DNA of 64,000 nucleotides from Pseudomonadota bacterium. GTDB lineage: Bacteria; Pseudomonadota; Alphaproteobacteria; Micropepsales; Micropepsaceae. Position 1 is the first letter of the stretch. Each line of letters starts with the position of its first letter. The stretch is taken from assembly GCA_021851325.1 (NCBI GenBank), contig JAJZDZ010000007.1, forward strand, positions 1 through 64,000, read 5' to 3'. This document shows, piece after piece, positions 25,009-34,691 of this stretch. A model generated the notes under the pieces. It saw only the letters and a list, made by a program, of their open reading frames with translations. It ran no database searches and was not told the DNA's origin. The position numbers and the translations under genes are program-made.

Positions 25009-25446
25009 ATGCGCCCGACCCTGATCCTCGTGCTTCTGCTTCTCGCCGTTGTGGCTCCGCCAGTGGCGGCAAAACCTAAGGATTCGCATGCGGTTAACAT
25101 GCCGATCCTGATCGCGCCCATGAACAAGGCGGGGCGGCTGATCGGCTATGCCTACCTCAATCCCGTGCTGATGGCAGCAAGCGATGCCGCGGCCCTTACG
25201 ATCCGGGACCGCACGCCCTTCCTTCAGGATGCCTTCCTGCGCGATGTAAACGCCTCCTCCATCCAGCAACAAGGAGATCCAAACACTTTGAATATCAAAG
25301 GCTTACAGGATAGATTCCTGGCTGACGCCAAGCGGCTGGTGGGCGCCAGCAATGTTACCGCGGTGAGCTTCAGCCAGATCCAGATCGCCTGGATCGTGCC
25401 GGGCGTGGGCGTGACCAACCAGCCGCCGGTTTCGGCGGCACACTAA
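25009..25446 (+). CDS. Small exported protein of unknown function
   Basis: A 145-residue protein with a clear Sec signal peptide (MRPTLILVLLLLAVVAPPVAA, cleavage after AKA/VAA near residue 21). The mature part has INMPILIAPMNKAGRLIGYAYLNP, a helical LQDAFLRDVNASS and a C-terminal VTAVSFSQIQIAWIVPGVG. It resembles unknown periplasmic proteins encoded next to hppA in alphaproteobacteria, with some outline likeness to FliL-type domains, but I would not assign it. It lies 43 nt after thiL and 168 nt before hppA. Confidence 0.75.
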   Translation: MRPTLILVLLLLAVVAPPVAAKPKDSHAVNMPILIAPMNKAGRLIGYAYLNPVLMAASDAAALTIRDRTPFLQDAFLRDVNASSIQQQGDPNTLNIKGLQDRFLADAKRLVGASNVTAVSFSQIQIAWIVPGVGVTNQPPVSAAH

Positions 25447-25614
25447 ATCTCAAGCATTGCAAGGACTAACCGCTTTTGGCATGTTCGCGCGCCTTTACCG
25501 GCCTCGCGAATCGGGCGGGCCGGCATGGCTTGCGATTTTGGGGGAAGCGGTGCGCAACAAGCGGCCGGCCAACTCAGGTCATCCAGGAAAATTGGACCTT
25601 TCGGGGAAACAGCG

Positions 25615-27759
25615 ATGAGCTTGGAGCTTGAACTGGTATTGGCGTGCGGGGTTCTCGCACTGCTGTATGGAGCATGGACCATTCGGTCGGTGCTGAGCAT
25701 GAGTGCAGGAAACGCGCGCATGCAGGAAATCGCCGCGGCGATTCAGGAAGGCGCGGCCGCCTATCTGAACCGGCAATATACGACGATTGCGTTGGTTGGT
25801 ATCGTGATTTTTGCGGCCGCCTGGGTTGTCTTCGGTTGGCAGGTGGCGATCGGCTATCTGATCGGCTCGACCTTTTCGGGAATTGCCGGTTACATCGGCA
25901 TGAACGTGTCGGTACGCGCCAATGTGCGGACCACTGAAGCCTCCCGCAAGGGCCTGGCATCAGGTCTGTCCGTCGCGTTCCGCTCCGGGGCGGTGACGGG
26001 CATGCTGGTTGTGGGGCTGGGCCTTCTTGCCGTGGCCGGTTACTGGGCGTTGCTGCGTTTTGCCTTCGGCCTTGACATGACGGTTGAGCATGATGCCCGC
26101 ACCATCACCGATGCGCTCGTCGCACTTGGCTTTGGTGCGTCTCTGATTTCGATCTTTGCGCGTCTTGGCGGCGGTATCTTCACCAAAGGTGCGGACGTCG
26201 GCGGCGACATGGTGGGCAAGGTGGAAGCGGGTATTCCCGAAGATGACCCGCGCAATCCCGCCACCATCGCCGACAATGTCGGTGACAATGTGGGTGACTG
26301 CGCTGGCATGGCCGCGGACCTTTTCGAGACCTTTGCCGTTACCACGGTTGCGACCATGGTGCTTGCGTCACTGGACTTTGCGAGTGCAGACCGCGAACAC
26401 CTTATGCTGCTCCCGCTCGCAATCAGCGCCATGTGCATCGTTACCTCGATCATTGGCACGTTCTTTGTGCGCCTGGGATCTTCGAACAACATCATGGGCG
26501 CACTCTATAAGGGGGTCGTGGTCACCGGAGCCCTGTCGCTGGCCGGGCTGTGGTGGCTGATCCGCTGGACGGTAGGGGGGATGCACCATGCCCTGCAGAC
26601 GGCTGCGGACCTCTCGCTGCAGATCACTGGCGCCGATCTTTTCTACTGCGGCGTTGTCGGTCTTGCCGTCACCGGTGCGATTGTCTGGATCACAGAGTAT
26701 TACACCGGCACCAATTTCCGTCCGGTAAAGGTGATCGCGCGGGCCTCAGTGACCGGTCATGGTACCAATGTCATCCAGGGCCTTGCGGTGTCCATGGAAT
26801 CGACGGCTATGCCGGCCCTCGTGATCTGCATGGGCATTATCGCCTCCTTCGAGCTGGCAGGGCTGTTTGGTATCGCCATCGCCGTCTCGACCATGCTTTC
26901 GCTTGCAGGCATGATCGTGGCGCTGGACGCTTTTGGCCCGGTTACCGACAATGCCGGCGGGATTGCCGAGATGAGCGGACTGGAAGGTGATGTCCGCAAA
27001 ACCACGGATGCGCTTGATGCGGTTGGAAACACCACCAAGGCGGTGACCAAAGGCTATGCCATTGGTTCGGCCGGTCTTGGGGCCCTGGTGCTGTTTGCCG
27101 CCTATACCCAGGATCTGACCTTCTTCACCCGCCATTCGGACGTCTACACCTACTTTGCCAATGTGGCGGTGCCGAACTTCTCACTGGCTGATCCCTGGGT
27201 CGTGGTGGGATTGTTCATCGGCGGCCTGTTGCCCTATCTGTTCGGCGGCGTGGCGATGACGGCCGTGGGACGGGCGGCCGCGGCCGTGGTCGAGGAAGTG
27301 CGTACGCAGTTCCGCGAAATGCCTGGCATCATGCAGGGCAAGCAAAAGCCCAATTATGGCCGGGCAGTTGATATGCTGACCAAGGCAGCGATCCGCGAAA
27401 TGATTGTGCCATCGCTGCTTCCGGTGCTCTCACCGATCGCGCTTTTCCTTCTGGTCGAGCGCTTTGTCGGCAAGACCCAGGCCTTCAACGCGCTCGGCGC
27501 CATGCTTCTTGGCGTGATCGTGACCGGGCTCTTCGTCGCGATTTCGATGACGAGTGGTGGCGGTGCCTGGGATAACGCGAAGAAGTACATCGAGGATGGC
27601 AATTATGGTGGCAAAGGCTCGGATGCGCACAAGGCGGCCGTGACTGGCGACACCGTCGGTGACCCTTACAAGGACACCGCTGGCCCTGCCGTCAATCCGA
27701 TGATCAAGATCACCAACATCGTAGCCTTGCTGCTGTTGGCGACCCTGGCTCACTTCTGA
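25615..27759 (+). CDS. hppA: Membrane-bound proton-translocating pyrophosphatase, K+-independent
   Basis: A 714-residue membrane pump coupling pyrophosphate hydrolysis to H+ export, with about 16 spans. The catalytic core is [20 protein letters not shown] followed by [19 protein letters not shown] and [13 protein letters not shown]; the C-terminal motif [18 protein letters not shown] is intact. The ion-specificity site reads [10 protein letters not shown] with Lys475 and Thr478, the pairing that marks K+-independent H+-PPases (K+-dependent ones have Ala/Gly there). The start is ATG 25615; the 30 extra upstream residues are not family-like. A strong terminator follows. Confidence 0.96.
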   Translation: MSLELELVLACGVLALLYGAWTIRSVLSMSAGNARMQEIAAAIQEGAAAYLNRQYTTIALVGIVIFAAAWVVFGWQVAIGYLIGSTFSGIAGYIGMNVSVRANVRTTEASRKGLASGLSVAFRSGAVTGMLVVGLGLLAVAGYWALLRFAFGLDMTVEHDARTITDALVALGFGASLISIFARLGGGIFTKGADVGGDMVGKVEAGIPEDDPRNPATIADNVGDNVGDCAGMAADLFETFAVTTVATMVLASLDFASADREHLMLLPLAISAMCIVTSIIGTFFVRLGSSNNIMGALYKGVVVTGALSLAGLWWLIRWTVGGMHHALQTAADLSLQITGADLFYCGVVGLAVTGAIVWITEYYTGTNFRPVKVIARASVTGHGTNVIQGLAVSMESTAMPALVICMGIIASFELAGLFGIAIAVSTMLSLAGMIVALDAFGPVTDNAGGIAEMSGLEGDVRKTTDALDAVGNTTKAVTKGYAIGSAGLGALVLFAAYTQDLTFFTRHSDVYTYFANVAVPNFSLADPWVVVGLFIGGLLPYLFGGVAMTAVGRAAAAVVEEVRTQFREMPGIMQGKQKPNYGRAVDMLTKAAIREMIVPSLLPVLSPIALFLLVERFVGKTQAFNALGAMLLGVIVTGLFVAISMTSGGGAWDNAKKYIEDGNYGGKGSDAHKAAVTGDTVGDPYKDTAGPAVNPMIKITNIVALLLLATLAHF

Positions 27760-27780
27760 TTGGGTCAAAGTGCAGTCTGA

Positions 27781-27813
27781 AGGCGCGGACGCGTAGTCGT
27801 CCGCGCCTTTTTT
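27781..27813 (+). terminator. Rho-independent terminator of hppA
   Basis: Ten-base arms GGCGCGGACG (27782-27791) and CGTCCGCGCC (27798-27807) with a 6-base loop, then TTTTTT at 27808-27813, 22 nt after the hppA stop. Confidence 0.92.
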
Positions 27814-27930
27814 CTGGGCGAAGCGCGAGCAGGTGATGGTGCATGCAGGTTGCTGGGTGCAACCGGCCGCACCTCAACCTTGAAGGGTGCTCAGCTCAGA
27901 AGCGTAAACCGGATGGTGACGTGACCGGGC

Positions 27931-28422
27931 TTAATGACCACCGCCAGGATTGCGCTGGTCAATACCGCCGCTGCCCTGGCCAAGCGGTACACCGGGCGTC
28001 GCATTCAGCAGCTGCTGAAGGAAGGTTACCTCGCGACCCGGGGTTGGCGTCTTGCGGGTATCAAAGGCAACGACGTGGCCGTCGCGCAGCCCGTAATGAC
28101 GCAAGCCGGTCACCGTGCCGTCCTTGTTGAAGCGAATGGCCAGAATATCGCGGCTGAGAATGGTAGGCGGGAAGAATGCCACCTGCTGCTGCACGCTGGA
28201 AATGTAATACCAGCTGCGACCGTTGAAATTGGACCTGGTAGTGGGATCGCCAAGCTTCTTTTCGATCGTTTCCTTGGTGTCCTTGCCGACGATGATCGAG
28301 GCTTCTGCGACTGGGTCAGGTAGATAACCACGTTTGGAGATCACCGGTGTGCAACCGGAGGTGAGCACGTAAAGGGCAGGTAGGCTTGCCATCAGCAGGG
28401 TTTTCAGGCGCGGCATGGCCAT
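27931..28422 (-). CDS. bamE: BamE/OmlA-like outer-membrane assembly lipoprotein
   Basis: A 163-residue lipoprotein with lipobox LTSGC after a short signal peptide. The SmpA/OmlA domain reads GYLPDPVAEASIIVGKDTKETIEKKLGDPT, SWYYISSVQQQVAFFPPTILSRDILAIRFN and VTGLRHYGLRDGHVVAF, matching BamE, the accessory subunit of the outer-membrane beta-barrel machine. ATG 28422 gives a normal signal peptide; the frame upstream to 28524 is not signal-like. It is divergent from the CBP3-like gene and converges on hppA. Confidence 0.88.
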   Translation of the reverse strand: MAMPRLKTLLMASLPALYVLTSGCTPVISKRGYLPDPVAEASIIVGKDTKETIEKKLGDPTTRSNFNGRSWYYISSVQQQVAFFPPTILSRDILAIRFNKDGTVTGLRHYGLRDGHVVAFDTRKTPTPGREVTFLQQLLNATPGVPLGQGSGGIDQRNPGGGH

Positions 28423-28581
28423 GTCGTTTTCAACCTCGTGTGTGCGCCCTGCTTGGGATTGGGCGTCGCAGGATCCTGCCCGCGGGCCAGTTCTCGAGCA
28501 GGGCCGCCCCAATACCCCGCGCATCTGTGCTAGCCTCGCCGGCGGCCCTATGCAAGGGTCAGATTAGGGGAGTTGTTCAAT

Positions 28582-29103
28582 ATGTTGAAGGCTTTGCGTC
28601 GCGCCGCCGCACGCCGCAGGACGGCCTCGGACCTTGCCATCACCATCGTCCGGCGAGGGCTGTCGCCGACCTTTTACCGGGACTTCGGGGTTCCCGATAC
28701 CTTCAATGGCCGGTTTGACGTGGTGAGTCTGCATGCATTTCTGGTCCTGAGCGTTCTTGACGGCGAGCCTGACCGCGCCCTGTCGCAGGATCTCGTCAAC
28801 GCCTTGTTCCAAAGCTTCGAAGATGCGCTGCGTGACCAGGGCGCGGGCGACATGGGCATGACCCGGCGTATCCAAAAGATTGCCGGAGCCTTTTACGGCC
28901 GGCTGGAGGCCTATCGGGCAGCCACGACCCGTGAGGAGGTTGCGGCCGTATTGCTTCGCAACCTTTATGGTGAGAACAGGCGTTTCCAGACACAGGCTCT
29001 GGCGCTTGCCGCCTACATGGAGCGGGCCCGGCTGGGCCTGGAACCTGCGGCATTGGCCGAAGGTGTCGTCACGTTCGGGCCACTTCCGGACGAAGAGGAT
29101 TAA
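28582..29103 (+). CDS. Ubiquinol-cytochrome c chaperone family protein (CBP3-like)
   Basis: A 173-residue protein of the CBP3/UQCC1 chaperone family, which helps cytochrome bc1 complex assembly. Features are TFYRDFGVPDTFNGRFDVVSLHAFLVLSVL, then FQSFEDALRDQGAGDMGMTRRIQKIAGAFYGRLEAY and LLRNLYGE, all typical. ATG 28582 with GGGGAG 9 nt upstream is preferred over TTG 28573. It is followed after 4 nt by the DUF177 gene, a conserved alphaproteobacterial pair. Confidence 0.9.
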   Translation: MLKALRRAAARRRTASDLAITIVRRGLSPTFYRDFGVPDTFNGRFDVVSLHAFLVLSVLDGEPDRALSQDLVNALFQSFEDALRDQGAGDMGMTRRIQKIAGAFYGRLEAYRAATTREEVAAVLLRNLYGENRRFQTQALALAAYMERARLGLEPAALAEGVVTFGPLPDEED

Positions 29104-29107
29104 GATC

Positions 29108-29665
29108 ATGGCCGCACACAATGAGCTCGAATCGCTTCCGCTCAGCCGGCCTTACGAGCTGTCCGATCTGGGGGCTGGCGGCGCTGAGCTGCGAATCGAT
29201 GCGAGCGGGGAGGAATTGCTCCGCCTTGCAGGCTGGCTGGCAGTTCCCGAGGTGCGTCGTTTCGAGGCCGTTGTGCGTCTGCGCCGGAGGGGCACTGATC
29301 GCTTCGTCTATGACGCTGAGCTTGAGGCCCTGGTGGTACAGACCTGTGTCGTCACCTTGGTCCCAGTACCGCGCAGTTACCGCTTCGCGATCAGCCGTCT
29401 GCTTGAGGTTCACGGTGGCAAGCGCCGGCGCGCCGAGGGTCCCGACAAGGCTGGAGTAATCAGTCTGACCCTCGATGAGGACGATACCCACGAAGAGCTG
29501 AGCAGCTATCGCTACGATCTGGCGCTTCCGTTGCTGGAGGAGCTGTCGCTCGGGCTGGACCCCTATCCACGCGCCGAAGGCGTGGAATTCACGCCATCCG
29601 CCGAGCTTGAGGCCCCCGAGGACAGTCCGTTTGCCGCGCTGGCCAAGTTCAGACGGGGCAAATGA
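29108..29665 (+). CDS. YceD/DUF177 family protein
   Basis: A 185-residue member of the YceD/DUF177 family, commonly encoded before rpmF and linked to 23S rRNA or ribosome metabolism in some bacteria and plastids. Typical parts are LSRPYELSDLGAGGAELRIDASGEEL, LEALVVQTCVVTLVPVPRSYRF and the acidic YRYDLALPLLEELSLGLDPYPRAEGVEF. Only one cysteine of the usual CxxC-like region is present. ATG 29108 gives the family N-terminus. It sits between the CBP3-like gene and rpmF. Confidence 0.88.
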   Translation: MAAHNELESLPLSRPYELSDLGAGGAELRIDASGEELLRLAGWLAVPEVRRFEAVVRLRRRGTDRFVYDAELEALVVQTCVVTLVPVPRSYRFAISRLLEVHGGKRRRAEGPDKAGVISLTLDEDDTHEELSSYRYDLALPLLEELSLGLDPYPRAEGVEFTPSAELEAPEDSPFAALAKFRRGK

Positions 29666-29813
29666 CGGGCTTGCGCAAAATTGCTTGCCTCCGGCCTGCG
29701 TTTGAGGTTACCTCCGCGCCTTGCTTTGCCCCCCGGGTTCGCCGGAGCGCGCGCCACGGTGCGGTATGCTGTGGCAGGCGCTGGTTCGGGCCGATGAAGG
29801 AGTAAATACCGCC

Positions 29814-29993
29814 ATGGCGGTTCCCAAGAGAAAGACCTCTCCGTCCAAGCGGGACATGCGGCGCAGCCACCATCGTTTGGCGCCAGCGTCCCATGTGGAA
29901 TGTTCGAATTGTGGCGAACAGAAGCGCCCGCACCATGTCTGTCCATCTTGCGGCCATTATCGCGATCGTGAAATCGTCAAGGCCGAAGACTGA
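29814..29993 (+). CDS. rpmF: 50S ribosomal protein L32
   Basis: A 59-residue zinc-ribbon ribosomal protein: [20 protein letters not shown], then [20 protein letters not shown] with all four cysteines of the ribbon present, and the end REIVKAED. The start ATG 29814 has GAAGGAG about 10 nt upstream. It precedes plsX, as in most bacteria. Confidence 0.97.
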   Translation: MAVPKRKTSPSKRDMRRSHHRLAPASHVECSNCGEQKRPHHVCPSCGHYRDREIVKAED

Positions 29994-30050
29994 TAGGCTG
30001 CGGGGTTTGGTCGGGAAGGTCCGGCCGCCTTTGCGCAGGGGAAGTCGAGC

Positions 30051-31118
30051 GTGGCCGCGGACTTGACGGTTTCAATCGATGGTATGGGGGGGGATGCTGG
30101 ACCCGGTGTGGTCATGGCGGCTCTGTCCCGTGCCATCCTGCGCCACCCCCACGTGCATTTTCTGGTTCATGGCGATGAAGCCGTGCTGCGGCCACTCCTT
30201 GCCCGTCGTCCCAAGCTCGACGGCAAGGTTGAGATCTGCCATGCCCCGGAGCGCGTGCGCATGGAAGACAAGCCAAGCCAGGCGCTGCGCCGCGGGCGCA
30301 ATACCTCCATGTGGGGTGCCATCGACAGTGTCGCCAAGGGACGGGCGCAGGTCGTGGTTTCTGCTGGAAATACCGGCGCGCTGATGGCGATGTCCATGTT
30401 TCAGCTGCGGACCATCGAGGGGATTGACCGGCCGGCGATCGCGGCCCTGTGGCCGACCAAGCGAGGGCAGACGGTGGTTCTCGATGTCGGCGCCAATGTC
30501 GATAGCGATGCCGAGCAGCTGGTCGATTTTGCCGTCATGGGCGAGGCCTTTGCCCGCGCCATCCTGGGTCTTGAGCGTCCCAGCGTCGGCCTTCTGAACG
30601 TCGGCGAAGAGGAGCAGAAGGGCAATGAGCAGGTCCGCAAGGCCGCTCAGATCCTGCGGAGCGTCAAACTGCCGATGGAGTTCTCGGGGTTCGTCGAAGG
30701 TGATGATATCGCGGAAGGCACGGTCGATGTTGTTGTCACCGACGGCTTTACCGGTAATGTCGCCCTTAAGACGGCGGAAGGTACCGCCAAACTGATCACC
30801 TATTATCTGCGCACGGCGCTGAAACGCACGCTGCTGAGCCGGCTGGGCGCAGCCCTGGCCAGCGGCGCCTTTCGCATTCTGCGCCACAAGCTGGATCCAC
30901 GTTCGGCCAATGGCGGCATCTTTTTGGGCCTGAACGGGGTCGTGGTCAAAAGTCATGGCGGCACGGATGCGCTGGGCTTTGCCAGCGCCCTCGACATGGC
31001 CATCGACATGGCGCGCGCAGACGTTATTCCCAAAATCGTAGCCGATCGGGCCGTGGTGACCGCACCGCTCCAGACGTCCTCACCTGGGCCAGAAGGAACA
31101 GGGGCCGTTGCCTCGTGA
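30051..31118 (+). CDS. plsX: Phosphate acyltransferase PlsX
   Basis: Converts acyl-ACP to acyl-phosphate for phospholipid synthesis. Hallmarks are [19 protein letters not shown] at the N-terminus, [14 protein letters not shown] near 105, [21 protein letters not shown] near 185 and [19 protein letters not shown] near 230. The length of 355 residues is normal. The GTG start at 30051 is supported by AGGGGAAG upstream. The stop overlaps the fabH start by 4 nt. Confidence 0.96.
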   Translation: MAADLTVSIDGMGGDAGPGVVMAALSRAILRHPHVHFLVHGDEAVLRPLLARRPKLDGKVEICHAPERVRMEDKPSQALRRGRNTSMWGAIDSVAKGRAQVVVSAGNTGALMAMSMFQLRTIEGIDRPAIAALWPTKRGQTVVLDVGANVDSDAEQLVDFAVMGEAFARAILGLERPSVGLLNVGEEEQKGNEQVRKAAQILRSVKLPMEFSGFVEGDDIAEGTVDVVVTDGFTGNVALKTAEGTAKLITYYLRTALKRTLLSRLGAALASGAFRILRHKLDPRSANGGIFLGLNGVVVKSHGGTDALGFASALDMAIDMARADVIPKIVADRAVVTAPLQTSSPGPEGTGAVAS

Positions 31119-32092
31119 GCGCGATACGATCTGTTGTTCTTGGGTGTGGTGCCTACCTGCCTGACAATGTCGTCAGTAACGATGACCTGGCCAAGTGCAT
31201 CGACACCTCGGATGCCTGGATCTTCGAACGTACCGGCATTCGCTGCCGGCACATCGCCCGTGAGGGCGAAGTGACCTCTGACCTTGCCCTTAAGGCCGGC
31301 GAGGCGGCGCTCAAAGCAGCCGGTATTGGTGTTGATGAGATCGATCTCATTGTCTGTGCCACGACCACACCCGATGAGACTTTTCCGGCGACAGCAACGC
31401 GGGTGCAGGCGCGCCTTGGCATGACCCGGGGAGCTGCCTTTGACGTTCAGGCCGTCTGTTCGGGGTTCATCTACGGGCTTTCGGTAGCGGATAATTTCAT
31501 TCGCGCCGGTCAGGCCCGCACCGTGCTCCTGATTGGTGCTGAGACCATGTCGCGGCTGATGGACTGGAACGACCGCACCACGTGCGTGCTCTTTGGCGAT
31601 GGCGCCGGTGCGGTTGTGCTGCGCGCGGCAATGGGGACGGGAGGCCTTGCCGACAGGGGGGTGCACAACACCAGGCTCTACTCGGACGGACGCCTCCATG
31701 ACCTGCTCTATGTGGATGGGGGGCCTTCCTCGACGCGGACCACTGGGTATCTGCGCATGCAGGGCAAGGAGGTCTTCCGTCATGCGGTCACGAATATATC
31801 GGCCGCAATTCAGGCGTCCGCGGATGCGGCAGGTCTTGCCGTGAGCGACATCGACTGGTTCGTGCCGCACCAGGCCAATCAGCGCATCCTAGACGGCACT
31901 GCCCGTAAACTCGGTATTCCGGCCCACAAGGTGGTTTCCACCGTAGCTGAACATGGCAATACCTCTGCCGCCTCGGTGCCTCTGGCGCTGGCGACGGCGG
32001 TGGGCGACGGGCGGATCAAGCGGGGCGATCTTGTGCTTCTTGAAGCCATGGGGGGCGGGTTTACCTGGGGTTCTGCGCTGGTGCGCTGGTAG
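31115..32092 (+). CDS. fabH: 3-oxoacyl-[ACP] synthase III
   Basis: Starts fatty-acid synthesis by condensing acetyl-CoA with malonyl-ACP. The catalytic triad is Cys115 (DVQAVCSGF), His252 (VPHQANQRI) and Asn282 (EHGNTSAAS). Other family parts are CDTSDAW-type [19 protein letters not shown] and [18 protein letters not shown]. The length of 325 residues is normal. GTG start overlaps plsX; ihfA follows after 96 nt. Confidence 0.97.
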   Translation: MSAIRSVVLGCGAYLPDNVVSNDDLAKCIDTSDAWIFERTGIRCRHIAREGEVTSDLALKAGEAALKAAGIGVDEIDLIVCATTTPDETFPATATRVQARLGMTRGAAFDVQAVCSGFIYGLSVADNFIRAGQARTVLLIGAETMSRLMDWNDRTTCVLFGDGAGAVVLRAAMGTGGLADRGVHNTRLYSDGRLHDLLYVDGGPSSTRTTGYLRMQGKEVFRHAVTNISAAIQASADAAGLAVSDIDWFVPHQANQRILDGTARKLGIPAHKVVSTVAEHGNTSAASVPLALATAVGDGRIKRGDLVLLEAMGGGFTWGSALVRW

Positions 32093-32188
32093 CTTGCGGG
32101 CCGGGCGGGGCATTTGCCCTGCTCTCTGCGTTGACGGAAAATCGCCGAGCGCTTAGCCTTTGTCTTCGCCAAAGGAGTCGCGCCGCGC

Positions 32189-32509
32189 ATGACCACCAAA
32201 ACGCTCACGCGAGCCGATCTGACCGAAGCGGTCTTTCGGGCCGTTGGTCTTTCGCGAAATGAATCGGCCCAGATGGTCGAGGATATGCTGGAGGAAGTCT
32301 GCTCAGCTCTTGCAGTCGGCGAGACGGTGAAGCTGTCGTCCTTTGGTACTTTTGCTGTCCGCCAGAAGTCGGAGCGGGTAGGCCGCAATCCAAAGACGGG
32401 CGATGAGGTACCGATTTCGCCGCGCCGGGTGCTGATTTTCCGCCCCAGTCATGTCCTGAAGTCCGTCATTAACGGCCAGATCCCGGAATTTGAAGCGGAC
32501 GAGGCGTAG
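32189..32509 (+). CDS. ihfA: Integration host factor subunit alpha
   Basis: Nucleoid-associated DNA-bending protein that works as a dimer with IhfB. A 106-residue DNABII protein: [46 protein letters not shown] with the DNA-intercalating Pro region [17 protein letters not shown], and a short acidic tail. Position after fabH and before a MerR gene is the standard alphaproteobacterial order and supports alpha rather than beta or HU. An AAGGAG site lies upstream. Confidence 0.95.
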   Translation: MTTKTLTRADLTEAVFRAVGLSRNESAQMVEDMLEEVCSALAVGETVKLSSFGTFAVRQKSERVGRNPKTGDEVPISPRRVLIFRPSHVLKSVINGQIPEFEADEA

Positions 32510-32513
32510 AGCA

Positions 32514-33071
32514 ATGCTCGACGACGCTGAACCCGGCCCGCGTGAAAAGGCGCCGGAAGCTTTCCGTACCATCAGCGAGGTTGCTGCCGAGCTGGATGTG
32601 CCGCAGCATGTGCTGCGGTTCTGGGAACAGCGCTTTTCTCACATCAAGCCGGTCAAGCGCGGCGGCAATCGACGATATTACCGACCTCAGGATGTCGATC
32701 TGCTGCGCGGTATCCGGGCACTGCTCTATGCCGACGGTTTCACCATCAAGGGGGTACAAAAGCTCCTACGCGAGCAGGGCGTGCGCTATGTGGCAGCCTT
32801 GGGTCGCAATGAAAGCTCCCTGATCAGCCAGCTGTCGCAGAAGTCGGGCCCTTCCACGGCGCAGACAGAAGATAGTGAGGCCCTGCTGCACGCCCGCGCT
32901 GCGCTTGCCGCCGTGGCAGCAGCCCACCCCGATGCCATTCAGGTACGAACCGCAATGGAGCCGACGGAGGTCGATGAGGCAGTACGTGGCCGGCTTGTCG
33001 ACATCCTGGCGGAACTCGAGGGGCTGAAGGAGCGTCTGCACCGCTTACCCTGGCGGCTTGCCGCAGAATAA
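32514..33071 (+). CDS. MerR family transcriptional regulator
   Basis: A 185-residue regulator with a MerR-type winged helix-turn-helix: [51 protein letters not shown] (about residues 16-70), followed by [15 protein letters not shown] and a Gln/Ala-rich coiled region. This ihfA-linked MerR is conserved in alphaproteobacteria, usually without a known ligand. ATG 32514, four bases after the ihfA stop, with GAGG upstream, is preferred over TTG 32490 inside ihfA. No metal-binding cysteines are present. Confidence 0.9.
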   Translation: MLDDAEPGPREKAPEAFRTISEVAAELDVPQHVLRFWEQRFSHIKPVKRGGNRRYYRPQDVDLLRGIRALLYADGFTIKGVQKLLREQGVRYVAALGRNESSLISQLSQKSGPSTAQTEDSEALLHARAALAAVAAAHPDAIQVRTAMEPTEVDEAVRGRLVDILAELEGLKERLHRLPWRLAAE

Positions 33072-33192
33072 GCGGGAAATTTTGGCTTCGGCGATTGCCG
33101 CGGCGATCCCCCCTGACTATAGTCCGCCGCCCTCAGGTACCCCGCCTGGGGAGTGTGCCGGGCTGAAGTCCTGGGACACAGATAAATGGCAT

Positions 33193-33270
33193 CGGAGCGT
33201 GGCGCAGCCTGGTTAGCGCACCAGTCTGGGGGACTGGGGGTCGTGGGTTCAAATCCCGCCGCTCCGACCA
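33193..33270 (+). tRNA. tRNA-Pro (anticodon GGG)
   Basis: The acceptor CGGAGCG pairs with CGCTCCG, D-arm GCGCAGCCTGGTTAGCGC, anticodon stem CCAGT/ACTGG with loop CTGGGGG (anticodon GGG), T-arm GTGGG-TTCAAAT-CCCGC, and ACCA encoded at the 3' end. Accessory genes start right after it. Confidence 0.97.
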
Positions 33271-33350
33271 AACTAAATCTCTGAAACATCTTCCGAGGCA
33301 TCCCGCTGACGGGAAAGCGCAGGGCGCGGTTCTGGCTTGCCACTTTATTG

Positions 33351-33399
33351 TGGACTTAATGGTCCATAATGGCTAATAGTGGACCATATAGTCCATAAT
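33351..33399. promoter_or_regulatory. Two tandem palindromic operators upstream of the AhpD-like/TetR pair
   Basis: Two 16-bp palindromes of the form TGGACY-N4-RGTCCA, each followed by TAAT, lie at 33351-33366 (TGGACT, TAAT, GGTCCA) and 33380-33395 (TGGACC, ATAT, AGTCCA), 29 bp centre to centre. The second ends five bases before the AGGAG/start region of the AhpD-like gene. This is the arrangement expected for cooperative binding of two dimers of a TetR-type repressor, most simply the one encoded at 33991. CATAAT at 33365 and 33394 could be -10 elements covered by the sites. Confidence 0.7.
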
Positions 33400-33412
33400 A
33401 GGAGTGCATATC

Positions 33413-33982
33413 ATGGCACAATTTACCCTGCATACGGTCGAGACAGCTCCCGCCGAAGCCCTCGTGCTTCTGCAAAACTCCAAGCGCGCGTATGGGATGA
33501 TCCCCAATCTGCACGCGGTCATGGCGGAATCTCCAGAGCACCTGGAGGGTTATCAGGTCCTACACAATCTCTTTCAGAAGAGCAGCCTGACCCCCGCGGA
33601 ACGCAATGTTGTCTGGCTCACGATCAATGTTGAGCATGCCTGTCATTATTGCGTTCCCGCCCATACCATGATTGCAAAGTCGCAGGGTCTGGATGCCGAG
33701 ACCATCGAGGCGCTCCGTAATGGTCAGCCGCTCTCCGACCCGCATCTTGAGACCCTGCGCCAGTTTACCTTGAAACTCGTGCGCCAGCGCGGACATGTGA
33801 GCCAAAGTGAGCTCGATGCTTTCCTGGCGGCAGGCTTTACCAAAAGGAAGGTTCTGGACATCGTCCTTGGCCTTGCGCAGAAAGTTATGTCGAACTACGT
33901 CAATCACTTGGCAGATACCCCAGTTGACGGTCCGTTTGCCGCCTATAGCTGGCAGCCGGGGATAAAAGTCGCTGCGGAATAG
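33413..33982 (+). CDS. Carboxymuconolactone decarboxylase/AhpD-like alkylhydroperoxidase
   Basis: A 189-residue AhpD-like protein with the redox CxxC-x3-H motif in NVEHACHYCVPAHTMIA (near residue 80), the catalytic site of alkylhydroperoxidase D-type enzymes. The helices around it (LTPAERNVVWLTINV; LDAETIEALRNGQPL) are typical. ATG 33413 has AGGAG 8 nt upstream; an in-frame GTG at 33404 is less likely. The gene is followed after 8 nt by the TetR gene, so it probably responds to that regulator, perhaps to peroxide, quinone or thiol stress (inference). Confidence 0.85.
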   Translation: MAQFTLHTVETAPAEALVLLQNSKRAYGMIPNLHAVMAESPEHLEGYQVLHNLFQKSSLTPAERNVVWLTINVEHACHYCVPAHTMIAKSQGLDAETIEALRNGQPLSDPHLETLRQFTLKLVRQRGHVSQSELDAFLAAGFTKRKVLDIVLGLAQKVMSNYVNHLADTPVDGPFAAYSWQPGIKVAAE

Positions 33983-33990
33983 GAGACAAG

Positions 33991-34626
33991 ATGGCGGGGC
34001 GCCCGAGGCAATTCGATCCCGATACGGCGGTTGAAAAATACGTCGAACTGTTTTGGACCAATGGGTTCGAACGCACCTCGGTAGATGATTTGCAAACCGC
34101 CGTAGGGATCAAGCGCGGTAGTTTTTATGCTGCCTTTGGTGATAAAAACCGCGCTTGTACCCTTGCTCTTGACCGTTATATCGGCACGAATACGGCCGGG
34201 ATTCTCGCAGTTCTGGAAGCCGCTGGGAATCCAGTTGACGGGCTCTGTGCATTCCTGCGCGCGGCGGGTCGCTTTATGGCAGACAATGCCGGACGAGGTT
34301 GCCTGTTTTTTTCACTGTGCAGCGATGTGGAAGGTCTGCCTGAGGAAGTGGCCCGATTTCTGCGCCAGCACGAACACGATTTCTTCGCGCGTGTAGAGCG
34401 TCGAGTTCGTGACGCTGGCAAGGCGGGACTTCTGCCTGAAGGCCAAAGCAGCGCCGCGGCGACATCGTTCGTGCGGGCGGTACTTTTTGGCCTGAACGGA
34501 ATGGCGCGTGTTGGCGCACTTGAGCGGAGCATTCTTCAGGCAGCTGAGACGGCTGCAACTGCCGTTCATTATTGGCCACAGATGGCCCGCGCTAGTTCGA
34601 CAAGGCGTGGTGCCGCTCTGCCATGA
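33991..34626 (+). CDS. TetR/AcrR family repressor
   Basis: A 211-residue TetR-type regulator. The N-terminal helix-turn-helix is AVEKYVELFWTNGFERTSVDDLQTAVGIKRGSFYAAFGDKNRACTLALDRY (about residues 12-62). The C-terminal ligand/dimer domain contains AGRGCLFFSLCSDVEGLPEEVARFL, a TetR_C-type stretch with cysteines 105 and 110-like positions that might sense oxidants (inference). It sits in an operon with the AhpD-like gene and is the natural candidate to bind the two palindromes at 33351-33395. Confidence 0.9.
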   Translation: MAGRPRQFDPDTAVEKYVELFWTNGFERTSVDDLQTAVGIKRGSFYAAFGDKNRACTLALDRYIGTNTAGILAVLEAAGNPVDGLCAFLRAAGRFMADNAGRGCLFFSLCSDVEGLPEEVARFLRQHEHDFFARVERRVRDAGKAGLLPEGQSSAAATSFVRAVLFGLNGMARVGALERSILQAAETAATAVHYWPQMARASSTRRGAALP

Positions 34627-34691
34627 TCAGCGCGGATTTTGGCGGTTTCGGACATCGGCGGAATATTCTGCAGGATCCGAAAGTATACGCG

